In this document: one piece after another, positions 16,520 to 26,200 of the stretch
Position numbering within the stretch: the stretch's first letter is position 1
How the letters are laid out: every line of letters begins with the position of its first letter
NCBI GenBank assembly: GCA_001898145.1
Contig: MKSR01000048.1
Span: 62,001-126,000, forward strand
Length of the DNA stretch: 64,000 nt
Direction: 5' to 3'
Origin: Dyadobacter sp. 50-39
GTDB lineage: Bacteria; Bacteroidota; Bacteroidia; Cytophagales; Spirosomataceae
Translations under genes and position numbers: made by a program
Notes under the pieces: model-generated
Database searches by the model: none
The model's input: the letters and a program-made list of their open reading frames with translations, nothing else
Told to the model about the DNA's origin: nothing

Positions 16520-17269
16520 ATGTTCCTTATGGCTCTCCCGCTCCTGAAAAACGATATGTTTAGCAGGTTGCAAGAAGATATTCTTGCATTGCAGGGCTTT
16601 CGAGCGCCCGCCGGGGCGAGAAGAATCGATTTCGGGTTGGGCATAATGGACGCTTCATTCCCGAATCACACATTTCCTACCGGAGCCGTGCATGAATTTA
16701 TCAGCAACGATCCTGAAAGTGCTGCGGCAACGACCGGCTTCATGGCCGGGCTGCTGGGCAAGCTGATGGGGGAATATGGGATATGCCTCTGGATTGGTAC
16801 AAGGCCGATTGTCTTTGCGGCCGCATTGAAAGCTTTTGGTGTGGAGCCCCACCGGGTTATTTTTATTGATCTGGCCAAAGAGAAAGATGTGATCTGGGCC
16901 GTGGAGGAAGCGTTGAAGTGTGAATCATTGGCGGCAGTGGTAGGGGAACTGCATGAACTCACCTTCACCGAATCGCGGCGGCTGCAACTGGCAGTGGAGC
17001 AGAGCCGGGTCACAGGCTTTGTGCACCGCGTCAATCCGCGAGCCGTAAACACCCTCGCATGCGTGTCGCGCTGGCAGATAACGCCTATCGCAAGCCAGTT
17101 GGAGGAAGGTATGCCGGGCGTAGGCCATCCATGCTGGCGGGTACAGCTGCAAAAAATCCGGAATGGCGAGCCGGGCGAATGGGAAATGCAATGGGTGGCA
17201 GGGCGGTTTGAATACCTCCCGAAAGAAGCAGCGGACCCCGCTCCTGTTTATTTCCTACAAACCGGTTGA
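16520..17269 (+). CDS. imuA: ImuA, RecA-like accessory protein of the ImuA-ImuB-DnaE2 mutasome
   Basis: 249 residues. The sequence follows the ImuA fold (LDFGLGIMDASFPNHTFPTG-like opening, then GAVHEFISNDPESAAATTGF), similar to the RecA core, but the phosphate-binding loop GKT is absent, as is usual for ImuA proteins of this phylum. VVGELHELTFTESRRLQLAVE matches the central strand and helix. ImuA supports damage-induced translesion synthesis by ImuB and DnaE2. The usual partners lie 4.4 kb downstream rather than adjacent. A strong operator-like palindrome precedes the gene. An alternative start at 16529 would remove three residues. Confidence 0.85.
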   Translation: MFLMALPLLKNDMFSRLQEDILALQGFRAPAGARRIDFGLGIMDASFPNHTFPTGAVHEFISNDPESAAATTGFMAGLLGKLMGEYGICLWIGTRPIVFAAALKAFGVEPHRVIFIDLAKEKDVIWAVEEALKCESLAAVVGELHELTFTESRRLQLAVEQSRVTGFVHRVNPRAVNTLACVSRWQITPIASQLEEGMPGVGHPCWRVQLQKIRNGEPGEWEMQWVAGRFEYLPKEAADPAPVYFLQTG

Positions 17270-17410
17270 GCCGTTATCCGCGTACGTGCGCCGGCAGTAG
17301 CGCTACCACTTATCACTTTATCACGACCTTCATCCTGAACGGTTCGCATTATTGTGCCCGCAAGCCTTATATTAGGGCACATTCGATCCCCCAATTTTAT
17401 CATCCTTGCC

Positions 17411-19131
17411 ATGAAAACATCACTACGCCTTCTTATCCCCTTCCTGATATTCGCTGTAAGCTGTCAATCCGCACAATGCCAGGCAACCCGCCATGCTGCC
17501 AAAGCGGATTCACTGTTTGCAGAATGGAACAAGCCCGGAATGCCCGGCGCAGCCGTGGGCGTGGTGCACGGCGGGAAGCTTGTTTATGCCAAAGGATTCG
17601 GTGAGGCTGACGTGGAAACGGGCGCTAAAATTGGTCCTGAAACGATATTTCATGTAGCGTCGGTATCTAAACAATTCACGGCCTACGCCATTGTACTCCT
17701 GACCGAGCAGGGCAAGCTTTCGCTCGACGACGATATTCGTAAGCACATTCCGGAAGTACCTGATTTTGGAAAAACCATTACCATCCGGCATCTGCTCAAC
17801 CACACCAGCGGCCTCCGCGACCAGTGGAACCTGCTGGCCATGGCTGGCTGGCAGCTCGACGACGTGATCACGAAACAGCACGTCATGAACCTCGTTACCC
17901 GCCAGAAAGAACTGAACTTCGAACCCGGAAGCACATATACCTATTGCAATACCGGTTACACCCTGCTCGCCGAAGCCGTAAGCCGCGTCACCAAGCAGCC
18001 ATTTGCCTACTGGATGGAACGCAATGTGTTTAAGCCGCTGGGCATGAAGAACACCCAATTTTTTGATAATCAGGAAGGTGTGGTTAAAGGACGAGCCTAC
18101 TCGTTTCACCGCACGCCCGGCGCCATCGGGCCTACTATGTTCAGTAAGAGCATATTGAGCTACGGCAATGTGGGTGCCACGAGCCTTTTTACCACTGTCA
18201 ACGACCTGGCGATGTGGATCGGCAACTTCCGCAACCCGCAGGTGGGCAGCCCCGACATCATGAAACAAATGCTCGAACGCGGCAGGCTTACAAAAGGCGA
18301 CACGCTTCCCTATGCATCGGGGCTCATTCACGGCAAATACAAAGGACGTGCCTATTACGGCCATGATGGTGCCGACGCAGGCTTCCGCTCCTCGCTGCTG
18401 TATTTTCCGAAAGAGGATTACGGGTTGATCGTGCTGAGCAACCAGGCGGAATTCAACCCCGCCAGGAAGAACCTGGAAATGGCCGACTTCTATCTTTCCA
18501 GCTTCATCAAAGAAGATAAGCCCAGCGCTACTGCCCCGAAACCGGCCGAATCTGCTCCATACGCATTCGACTCCACGCTTTTCCGCGCCTACGCCGGTTC
18601 CTACTCATTGGATGAAGCCCCGGGTTTCGTATTGAAATTCTGGCGCGATGGCAGCACTTACTATACGCAGGGTTCCGGACAGCCGCAGCGATTTTTCCAT
18701 CATCGGACTCTACATTTTTTCTCAAAGTCGTGGAGGCCTCCGTCGTGTTTCATAAGGGAAAAGATGGCAAGGTCAACCGCATTACCTTGAAACAAAACGG
18801 AAATCACCCCGGAACGAGGGTCAATACACAGGAAGCTCCGGCCATCGATCCTGCTCAGTTCGCCGGCCGGTATTACAGCCCTGAACTCGAAACGATCTAC
18901 ACGATTGCTAAAAAAGGCGATGCATTGAAACTCGTCCATGTACACCACGGGGAGGTAGACCTGACAGTGGCGGGCAAAGACAAGCTGAATGCGCCCTGGT
19001 GGTTCATCCAGAATATCGAGGTGGTACGCAATGCTGCCGGCGCCGTCTCGGGCATCAAGGTATCGAATGGCCGGGTCATGAATTTATGGTTCACGAAGCT
19101 GCCGGACGACTTTGCAGGTAACGGTAAATAG
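17411..19131 (+). pseudogene. Class C beta-lactamase-like serine hydrolase, frameshifted near its C-terminal domain
   Basis: From ATG 17411, a signal peptide (ending QCQA) and a serine hydrolase domain follow: HVASVSKQFTAYAI gives the Ser-x-x-Lys motif, YCNTGYTLLAEA the Tyr-x-Asn motif, and GHDGADAGF the third motif. The frame then ends at 18790 in a non-homologous tail. A different frame, open from about 18690 to TAA at 19131, encodes the expected continuation (FLKVVEASVVFHKGKDGKV and a DUF3471-like beta-rich domain). Adding one T to the T5 run at 18692-18696 joins the two frames and gives a coherent protein of about 573 residues. Either the gene is broken, or this is a sequencing error. It lies in the segment that separates imuA from imuB. 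Confidence 0.85.
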
Positions 19132-19151
19132 CCGTGCTGGGGCAGCTATTT
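19126..19151. terminator. Possible bidirectional terminator
   Basis: AAATAGC and GCTATTT pair across a 12-nt loop. It overlaps the ends of the two convergent genes (serine hydrolase and esterase). The U-tract is short on both sides. Confidence 0.45.
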
Positions 19152-20018
19152 GCCTATTTGTCTCTTGAAAAAATTCCACGACTCCTCGAACATATCGAAA
19201 TCCGTCACAAACTCGTGCCTGCCGTTGACTACTTTCAGCAACGTCACTTCCGGCTTGCCTTTCTTTTGATACGTGTATTTTTCAACCGTGATATCGTTGG
19301 AAGTATCGCCATCCGGCATCATTGATTTGACAGGCTCGCCGGTATAACCATCCAGTTTCGCCCAATATTGGAATGATTGCTCGGTAGACCGCACAGTTCC
19401 CAGCGTGACGCCGGGGGTTTTTACTTCGCCTCCATCGTAGGGGTTGGTTTGATCCGCCGTGCCATTTGTGATCATCACCGGAATGGGCACATTCATCGGC
19501 GAACAGTCCATATTCGCATCGGTAGGCAGGTTGGCGACCACTGCCGAGACCGCCCGGATTTTACCTGGCATCGTGAGCGCCAGCTTGTATGACATATGAC
19601 CGCCACCCGAGAATCCGGTTGCAAAAACCTGCTTTTTATTAATCTTGTATTTCGAAGCAAAAAGGTCGATCAGTGCACTAAAAAATGCTTCCTCATTCAC
19701 GTTCTCCATATTGGCCACAGCGGTGGAAGCCTTGCGGCACTCATTCCAGTACCTTTTATATCCACCGGGATATACCACCAATACATTATCCGACTCCGAA
19801 TGAGATTCCAATTTCGCACCGCGGTTCACAAGGCCCATTGGCTCCCCGCCCGATCCGTGCATCACAAATACCAGACTAGCGCCCGGCTTCACCTTCACCG
19901 ACGGATTGTAAGCATATATCCGGTGACGGCCTTCAATCAAAAGTGAATCCAGCACGTGCTGGGCGCGGGCGGTGAATGCGGAAAGGATCAGGAGTGCGGA
20001 AAGTAGCGGCTTGGACAT
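19146..20018 (-). CDS. Secreted PHB-depolymerase / LpqC-like esterase
   Basis: 290 residues from the ATG at 20018; the frame continues upstream to 20063 but this Met starts the signal peptide (LLILSAFTARAQ). Motifs: FVMHGSGGEPMGL (oxyanion loop), FATGFSGGGHMSYKLAL (nucleophile elbow with the Ser in GFSGG), and GRHEFV near the end for the catalytic His. TNGTADQTNPYDGG fits the acidic residue and lid. The family cleaves short ester polymers or feruloyl esters outside the cytoplasm. It is a single gene; the neighbouring VOC gene on the same strand starts 438 bp upstream. Confidence 0.85.
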   Translation of the reverse strand: MSKPLLSALLILSAFTARAQHVLDSLLIEGRHRIYAYNPSVKVKPGASLVFVMHGSGGEPMGLVNRGAKLESHSESDNVLVVYPGGYKRYWNECRKASTAVANMENVNEEAFFSALIDLFASKYKINKKQVFATGFSGGGHMSYKLALTMPGKIRAVSAVVANLPTDANMDCSPMNVPIPVMITNGTADQTNPYDGGEVKTPGVTLGTVRSTEQSFQYWAKLDGYTGEPVKSMMPDGDTSNDITVEKYTYQKKGKPEVTLLKVVNGRHEFVTDFDMFEESWNFFKRQIGK

Positions 20019-20063
20019 GGATCGTGAAATTGGATTTTGTTTTACGCAAGTTACATAAACCAT

Positions 20064-20456
20064 TTAAATCCTGCTTTCAAACATCCATACATGCCCGAAC
20101 GGGTCGACCACATCGCCCTGCCGGTAGCCGTAATCATAATCCTGCGCAGGGGAAACAACCTTTGCACCCGCTGCCACGGCACTTGCCATACAAGCATCCA
20201 CATCCTGAACGAACAATCCAATCGTGACGGTGGACCCATGATGACGCAACGGGCTGAACGAGTCCCGGTTGCGGGTTTCCTCGTGCAAATGGAAGATGGC
20301 GCCATGGATGGACAACTCAGAAACGTGAATGGTACCGTCGTCGTTACTGAAACGGCGAAGCTCCACAGCGCCCAGGCCATTGATATAAAAATCCACATCC
20401 GTCACGCCATTGGGAATATAAAGCTGAGGGGCAAACGTTGGTGTAACTGTTTCCAT
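20064..20456 (-). CDS. VOC-family protein (glyoxalase/PhnB-like)
   Basis: 130 residues from Met 20456, chosen because the upstream extension to 20477 adds a short unrelated tail. The start QLYIPNGVTDVDFYINGLG is the usual VOC opening. The end PAQDYDYGYRQGDVVDPFGHVWMFE shows the YGYRxGxxxDPFGHxW motif typical of the PhnB-like subgroup, with metal-binding His and Glu. It is the last gene of an ArsR-SRPBCC-VOC group (20064-21413) and is probably co-transcribed, with a ~105-bp gap after the SRPBCC gene. Confidence 0.85.
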   Translation of the reverse strand: METVTPTFAPQLYIPNGVTDVDFYINGLGAVELRRFSNDDGTIHVSELSIHGAIFHLHEETRNRDSFSPLRHHGSTVTIGLFVQDVDACMASAVAAGAKVVSPAQDYDYGYRQGDVVDPFGHVWMFESRI

Positions 20457-20560
20457 AGCTATAATTTTTACATACAATATAATTCCATTTCCCTTCTCAA
20501 TCCGCCTTTACTACCCTCCTGATCAAGAAGATTTTAAGTTAATGGCACACCTCAGAAGCA

Positions 20561-21070
20561 TTAGCCCTGCACTTTGGCAAGATAGGTATCGAGCTGGCCC
20601 CAGGTACCTTCATAACCCTGGTTCATGCTCGGGTTAAGATCCGTAAATGTTTTCTCTTGCGCCGGTGTGGCGTTGACCGGCTCGGCGTAAAGCGTGAGCG
20701 TGGTAATGCCATTCGTTTCACTCAAAGTAATGTGATTGTAAATTTCCAACGGGAAATCCATCGGGAAGGGTGAGCTGGTAATATTCCCCTCAGGGTCTGT
20801 AAAGGAGCTCAGAAACTCGATCGAATCGGACTCGCGGATTTTTTGGTAACGGAAAAGTGCCCACATCAGCATGCCTCTGTTATCGAGCTTGTAATGGGTA
20901 CTGCCGCCTTCGCGAAAATCGAAGCGGAGGACGGTGAGTTCCGATCCCTTCGGCCCCCACCATTCTGCAAATGCCTCTTTGGAAGCAAAAGCGTTGAAAA
21001 CGAGCGATTGCGGCGCTTTGAACTGGCGTACGATCCTAAGTTCTGCCTTTTGGGTTACCTTGTTTTCCAT
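20561..21070 (-). CDS. SRPBCC (AHSA1-like) domain protein
   Basis: 169 residues. The N-terminal strand ELRIVRQFKAPQSLVFNAF and the helix ASKEAFAEWWGPKGSELTVL are the classical beginning of an AHSA1/START-like helix-grip fold; WWGP is the family signature. FDFREGGSTHYKLD follows as the second sheet. Such proteins bind hydrophobic ligands in a central cavity. It is located two bases downstream of an ArsR-type regulator gene and before a VOC gene, an arrangement often seen with ArsR regulators and detoxification proteins. It is likely translated from the same mRNA. Confidence 0.88.
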   Translation of the reverse strand: MENKVTQKAELRIVRQFKAPQSLVFNAFASKEAFAEWWGPKGSELTVLRFDFREGGSTHYKLDNRGMLMWALFRYQKIRESDSIEFLSSFTDPEGNITSSPFPMDFPLEIYNHITLSETNGITTLTLYAEPVNATPAQEKTFTDLNPSMNQGYEGTWGQLDTYLAKVQG

Positions 21071-21071
21071 G

Positions 21072-21413
21072 TTACTGATCGGATTGATGGTTGTTTTGGA
21101 TTCGGTTCAGATAATTATCCAGAGAATCGAATTGCGTGTTCCAGAACTCGCGGTACTGTTCAACCCAGGCGGCAACTTCTTTCAAAGCATCCAGCCTGGC
21201 TTCGCAATACCGCTCCCGCCCTTCCTGCCTCACCATTACCATCCCGCATTCCATTAAAATCTTAATGTGCTGGGAAACGGCCGGCCTGCTGATCGAAAAA
21301 TTCTCAGCAATAGCATTCAGGTTCATCGGCTGGTAAGCGATCAGGTTAATGATCTGCCTGCGGGTAGGATCTGCAATCGCCTGAAAAACATCTCTTCTTG
21401 CTTCAACGGACAT
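21072..21413 (-). CDS. ArsR-family transcriptional repressor
   Basis: 113 residues with a winged helix-turn-helix. RDVFQAIADPTRRQIINLI is the standard start; NAIAENFSISRPAVSQHIKIL contains the recognition helix with the SRPAVSQHI motif; RQEGRERYCEARLDAL forms the wing. The metal-binding ELCVCDL motif of ArsR/SmtB metal sensors is absent, so this belongs to the metal-independent group that often pairs with SRPBCC proteins. Two palindromes overlap its own promoter, so the gene probably represses its own operon (ArsR-SRPBCC-VOC). Confidence 0.92.
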   Translation of the reverse strand: MSVEARRDVFQAIADPTRRQIINLIAYQPMNLNAIAENFSISRPAVSQHIKILMECGMVMVRQEGRERYCEARLDALKEVAAWVEQYREFWNTQFDSLDNYLNRIQNNHQSDQ

Positions 21414-21417
21414 ATGC

Positions 21418-21466
21418 GTAAGTATTTACTTACACAATAGTATATGTAAGTATTTGCTTACGCAAA
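21418..21466 (-). promoter_or_regulatory. Promoter with two ArsR-type operator palindromes
   Basis: Two palindromes, GTAAGTATTTACTTAC (21418-21433) and GTAAGTATTTGCTTAC (21446-21461), have centres 28 bp apart. On the minus strand, TTTG (21463-21466), a 20-bp spacer and TACTATTG (21435-21442) form a promoter with one mismatch in the -7 box. The upstream palindrome fills the spacer and the second lies just after the -7 box. This arrangement indicates autorepression by the adjacent ArsR protein. Confidence 0.75.
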
Positions 21467-21618
21467 TTTGACGTAAGAATTTTTTATATCCTCAATAGGC
21501 CTGGAAAATCACGGACATGTTGTGAAGTCATACTATTTCAAATTTTAGGTGTGCAGTTCATTTGAACAAAGCAAAAAAATTACTCGCACTTTTCAAAGCA
21601 TTTTGATATTATTGTAAT

Positions 21619-21649
21619 CTATTTTGAGATATTTAAAATATCAAATAGA
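21619..21649 (+). promoter_or_regulatory. Palindromic operator upstream of imuB
   Basis: The sequence contains a near-palindrome centred on ATATTTAAAATAT. On the minus strand it reads TTGATATTTTAAATATC, which differs from the imuA site (TTGATATTTTAAGTATC) at one position over 17 bases. A second partial copy, TTTTGATATT, starts at 21601. The nearby TATTTTGA is close to a -7 box. It is probably the second site of the same regulator. Confidence 0.6.
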
Positions 21650-21679
21650 AAATAAACACTTCATCATCAAGACGTTAAA

Positions 21680-23191
21680 ATGCCTTCCCGCTTTGTTTTG
21701 ATATGGCTTCCAAACCTGGCAACGGACCATCGGATCCGCGTCAGACCGGAGCTTTATGGGCTCGAATTTGTCCTTGCCGCGCCCGAACGGGGACGGATGG
21801 TGGTAAAGGCGGTGAGCGCCGAAGCGGGGGCATTAGGGGTGGAAACCGGTATGGTAGTTGCGGATGCCCGGGCCATTTTACCTTCCCTTATTGTATTGGA
21901 CGAGGAGCCTGAAATGACCCGCGAAGCATTGCATGCCCTGGCCGAATGGTGCCTGCGTTATACGCCGACAGTCGCCTTGAATGCCCCGGATGGACTGATC
22001 CTCGACGTGACCGGGTGCACCTATCTGTGGGGCAGCGAGCGTGCATACCTGAACGACCTCGTCGCTAAACTTACCCATGCGGGATATACGATACGCTGCG
22101 CAATGGCCGATACGATCGGGACAGCCTGGGCTTATGCGCATTTCGGGCGCCCCGGGGGCATTATTCCGCCCGGTGAACAGCGGAATGCATTGCTGAAACT
22201 CCCACCCGCCGCATTGCGCCTTCCCTCCGAAACCCTGGAAAAAATGCAAAAGCTGGGTTTTTATCAGATTCAAAGCTTCATTCAGATACCCGCAAGAATG
22301 CTCCGGCGGCGATTCGGAACGGATTTGCTTGAAAAACTGAACCAGGCACTGGGATACTCGCAGGAATTCATCGAGCCGATCCGGCAAGCGGTTCCCTACC
22401 AGGAACGACTCCCCTGTTTGGAACCCATTGTCACTGCCACGGGCATTGAGATCGCATTACAAAAACTATTGGAAATGCTTTGCGGGCGACTGGTGAAGGA
22501 AGGCAAAGGGCTTCGCAAAAGTGTTTTAACTTGCTTTCGGGTGGATGGCAGAGTGCAGCAAATCGATATTGTCACCAACCGGGCCTCGCATCATGTCAAA
22601 CACCTTTTCCGGCTTTTCGAGCTCAAAATCAAGACTATCGCGCCCGGCTTTGGCATTGAACTGTTCCTGCTCGAAGCTCCTGAGGTAGAAGACATGACCG
22701 CTGCCCAGGAAACCATGTGGGATACGGCCGGCGGTTTCGAAAACGCCTCCATTACCGAGTTGCTGGATGCCGTTACCGGACGCGCAGGTACCGAAACCAT
22801 TCATCGTTACCTGCCTGATGAACATCACTGGCCCGAAAGGTCGGTCAAAGCGGTGACCTCCCTGCGTGAGAAGCCGAAAACGAATTGGCGCACGGACCGG
22901 CAAAGGCCTGTTTTCCTTCTGCCGAAACCAGAGATCGTTGAAGTGACAGCCCCTGTCCCGGATTATCCGCCCACCGTTTTCCGGTACAAAGGGAAAGTGC
23001 ATTATATCAAAAAATCCGAAGGCCCGGAGCGCATCGAGCAGGAATGGTGGCTGCAAGAAGGCCTGCATCGTGACTACTATACCCTGGAAGACCAGGACGG
23101 GCGGCGTTACTGGATTTTCCGGCTGGGACCCTATTCAGAAGAAGTGGAAGAAGCGCTGCCGGAATGGTTTATACATGGCTTTTTTGCCTGA
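21680..23191 (+). CDS. imuB: ImuB, catalytically inactive Y-family polymerase-like mutasome protein
   Basis: 503 residues. The N-terminus FVLIWLPNLATDHR has the ImuB form: the Y-family metal-binding Asp residues of the D-x-D type are replaced, so the protein cannot polymerise. The palm/fingers region continues with LDVTGCTYLWGSE and AWAYAHFGRPGGIIPPGEQ, which align in order with ImuB. The C-terminal part (about 350-503) is rich in charged residues and ends YWIFRLGPYSEEVEEALPEWFIHGFFA, typical of the DnaE2- and clamp-binding tail. ImuB bridges DnaE2 and the sliding clamp. The gene lies 31 bp before dnaE2. Confidence 0.92.
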   Translation: MPSRFVLIWLPNLATDHRIRVRPELYGLEFVLAAPERGRMVVKAVSAEAGALGVETGMVVADARAILPSLIVLDEEPEMTREALHALAEWCLRYTPTVALNAPDGLILDVTGCTYLWGSERAYLNDLVAKLTHAGYTIRCAMADTIGTAWAYAHFGRPGGIIPPGEQRNALLKLPPAALRLPSETLEKMQKLGFYQIQSFIQIPARMLRRRFGTDLLEKLNQALGYSQEFIEPIRQAVPYQERLPCLEPIVTATGIEIALQKLLEMLCGRLVKEGKGLRKSVLTCFRVDGRVQQIDIVTNRASHHVKHLFRLFELKIKTIAPGFGIELFLLEAPEVEDMTAAQETMWDTAGGFENASITELLDAVTGRAGTETIHRYLPDEHHWPERSVKAVTSLREKPKTNWRTDRQRPVFLLPKPEIVEVTAPVPDYPPTVFRYKGKVHYIKKSEGPERIEQEWWLQEGLHRDYYTLEDQDGRRYWIFRLGPYSEEVEEALPEWFIHGFFA

Positions 23192-23222
23192 TAACCAATC
23201 CTTAAAAATACACTTCATCATC

Positions 23223-26200
23223 ATGGACTATACTGAATTACAAGTCACTACCAATTTCAGCTTCCTGCGCGGCGGGTCGCACCCGGAAGAAATGGTGGGG
23301 CACGCGATTGAACTGGGCTACAAGGCCATAGCGATCACCGATCGCAACACACTCGCAGGTATCGTACGTGCGCATGCGGCCGCGAAGGGCAAAGATTTCC
23401 GCATTATCCCCGCCTGCCGCCTCGACTTGCTCGATGGCCCCAGTCTGCTGGCCTACCCTACCGACCGGGAGGCTTACAGCCGCCTTTCCGCTTTGCTTAC
23501 CGAAGGGAACCTGCGCACCGAAAAAGGGAAATGCGACCTTTACAAGGCGGATGTTTACCGCCATGCAGAAGGCATCAAGTTCATTGTTGTCCCGCCGTCG
23601 GCTTTAAATGAATCTTTCGATTTCGATCCTTCCTTTCCCCGGAACCTGAGGGAATACCGCGAAGCACTGGGGAGCAACCTCTACCTCGGCGCCATACGCT
23701 CTTACCAGGGCGATGACATGAAAAAACTCTTTCGCCTGGACCAGCTATCCCACCAGCTCGGTATCCCCCTCGTAGCGACGAACGACGTGCATTACCACAA
23801 CCTGCAAAGGCGTGAATTGCAGGATATCCTCACTTGCGTGCGCGAGAAATGCACCATTTACAATGCCGGTTACCGGCTGCACGAAAATGCAGAACGGTAT
23901 TTGAAACCCGCCCCCGAAATGCAGCGGCTCTTTATGAAATTCCCGGAAGCCATCGAGCGCACGCAGGAGATCGCGGATGCCTGCCGGTTTTCGCTGAATA
24001 GTTTGAAATATGTATATCCCGAAGAGCTGACGACGGAAGGGCGGACACCATTGCGGGAACTTGAAATCCTGGCCTGGCACGGAGCTGTTGAACGATTTGG
24101 AGCATGTATTCCTCAAAAAGTTGAAGATGCGATCGAACATGAACTGACATTTATAGAAGAAATGGATTATGCTCCATATTTTCTTACTGTTTACGACATT
24201 GTCAGGTTCGCAAAATCCCAGAATATCCTTTGCCAGGGAAGAGGCTCAGCAGCCAATTCAACCATATGCTATTGCCTGGGTATTACCTCCGTAGACCCCG
24301 TTGAAATAGATCTGCTTTTCGAACGATTTATATCCTCTTCCCGAAATGAACCGCCCGACATCGATGTGGATTTCGAGCATGAGCGGCGGGAAGAGGTAAT
24401 GCAGTACATTTACAATAAGTATGGCCGCGACCGGGCCGGCATTGTCGCAACCGTCACGCAGGTGCATCAAAAAGGAGCTGTGAGGGATGTCGCAAAGGCT
24501 ATGGGAATGTCTATGGACGCTATCAATAGGCTTTCAAGTTCGTTATGGGAATTTACCGACGAATGGTTCGATGGTAAACTTATAACCGAACACGGTTTCA
24601 ATCCCAATGACCCGCATTTAATTAAAATCCTCGATCTGACCCGTCAATACATGGGTTTCCCGCGGCAGTTAGGCCAGCATACCGGAGGTTTCGTGATTAC
24701 ACAAGGCAAGCTTTCCGACCTCTGCCCCATTCTCAATGCCCGTATGGAAGACCGTACCTGCATTGAATGGAACAAGGACGATATTGACACATTAGGTTTT
24801 CTGAAAATAGATGTGCTGGCGCTAGGCATGCTTACCTGCATTCGCAAAGCTTTTGATCTGCTTCGCAAGCATTATAACATTATTCACGATCTCGCGAGTA
24901 TTCCACCAGAGGATGAGGCGGTCTACGACATGATTTGCGCAGCGGATACGATCGGCGTTTTTCAGATTGAAAGCCGGGCGCAGCAGTCGATGCTGCCACG
25001 GTTAAAGCCAAGGTGTTTCTACGATTTGGTCATTGAGGTGGCAATCGTCAGGCCGGGACCTATTCAAGGCGATATGGTACATCCGTATTTAAGGCGACGG
25101 GACAAAATCGAAGCAGAAGAATACCCCAGTGAAGAGTTGAGAAAAATTCTGGAAAAGACCAAAGGAGTCCCCCTTTTTCAGGAACAGGCAATGAATATCG
25201 CCATTGTTGCTGCCAACTTCACTCCCACGGAGGCAGATGAGTTGAGGAGAAGCATGGCAACTTTTAAAGCCAAAGGGGTTGTATCCAGATTACGGGACAA
25301 GCTGGTAGCCGGAATGGTGAAAAAGGGTTACGAAAAAGACTTCGCCGAGCGTATTTTCAAACAACTCGAAGGCTTTGGAAGCTATGGTTTTCCTGAAAGT
25401 CATGCAGCCAGCTTCGCATTGCTGGTGTATGTTTCATCCTGGATCAAATGCCATCACCCCGATGTATTCGCAGCGGCATTGCTCAATAGCCAGCCGATGG
25501 GTTTTTACCGCCCGGCGCAGATCGTGATCGATGCCCGGAATCATCAGGTTAAGGTAAGGGAAATCGATATCAATTATTCTTACTGGGATAATACCCTCGA
25601 AAATATTCCTGGTGAGCGGTGCGCACTAAGGCTTGGTTTCAGGCAGGTTAAAGGACTTAGAGAGGAAGAAGTACAGATTCTGATCGCCGCCCGTACCCAA
25701 TCCTTTACCCATATCCATCAATTGCTCGAAGCCGGGATTTCGCATACTGCATTGGAAAAACTCGCTGATGCAGATGCATTCCGGTCAATAGGCTTCGACC
25801 GGCGGCAGGCTTTCTGGGAAGCCTCGGCATTGGCCGACCGGCCGGTAGGACTTTTCCACGGACAACCTTTGGCGCGTGAAGCGGATGTGGATTTGCCAGC
25901 CATGTCGCTTTCCGAGCATGTGATTCATGATTATGCCACCACCTCGCTTTCGTTGAAACAGCATCCCGTGGGCTTTGTGCGGGAGCAGTTGAATGCGCTC
26001 GGTGTGGTATCCAGCAAATCGCTTGGCACGATCGCTGATGGCAAAATCGTGAAAGTGGCAGGCCTGGTACTCGTTCGGCAGCGACCGGGCACAGCCAGCG
26101 GGATTTGTTTTATCACCATTGAAGACGAGACGGGCACAGCCAATCTGGTTGTTTTCCAAAATCTGTTCGATACCTATCGCAAAGAAGTGCTGCGCTCCAA

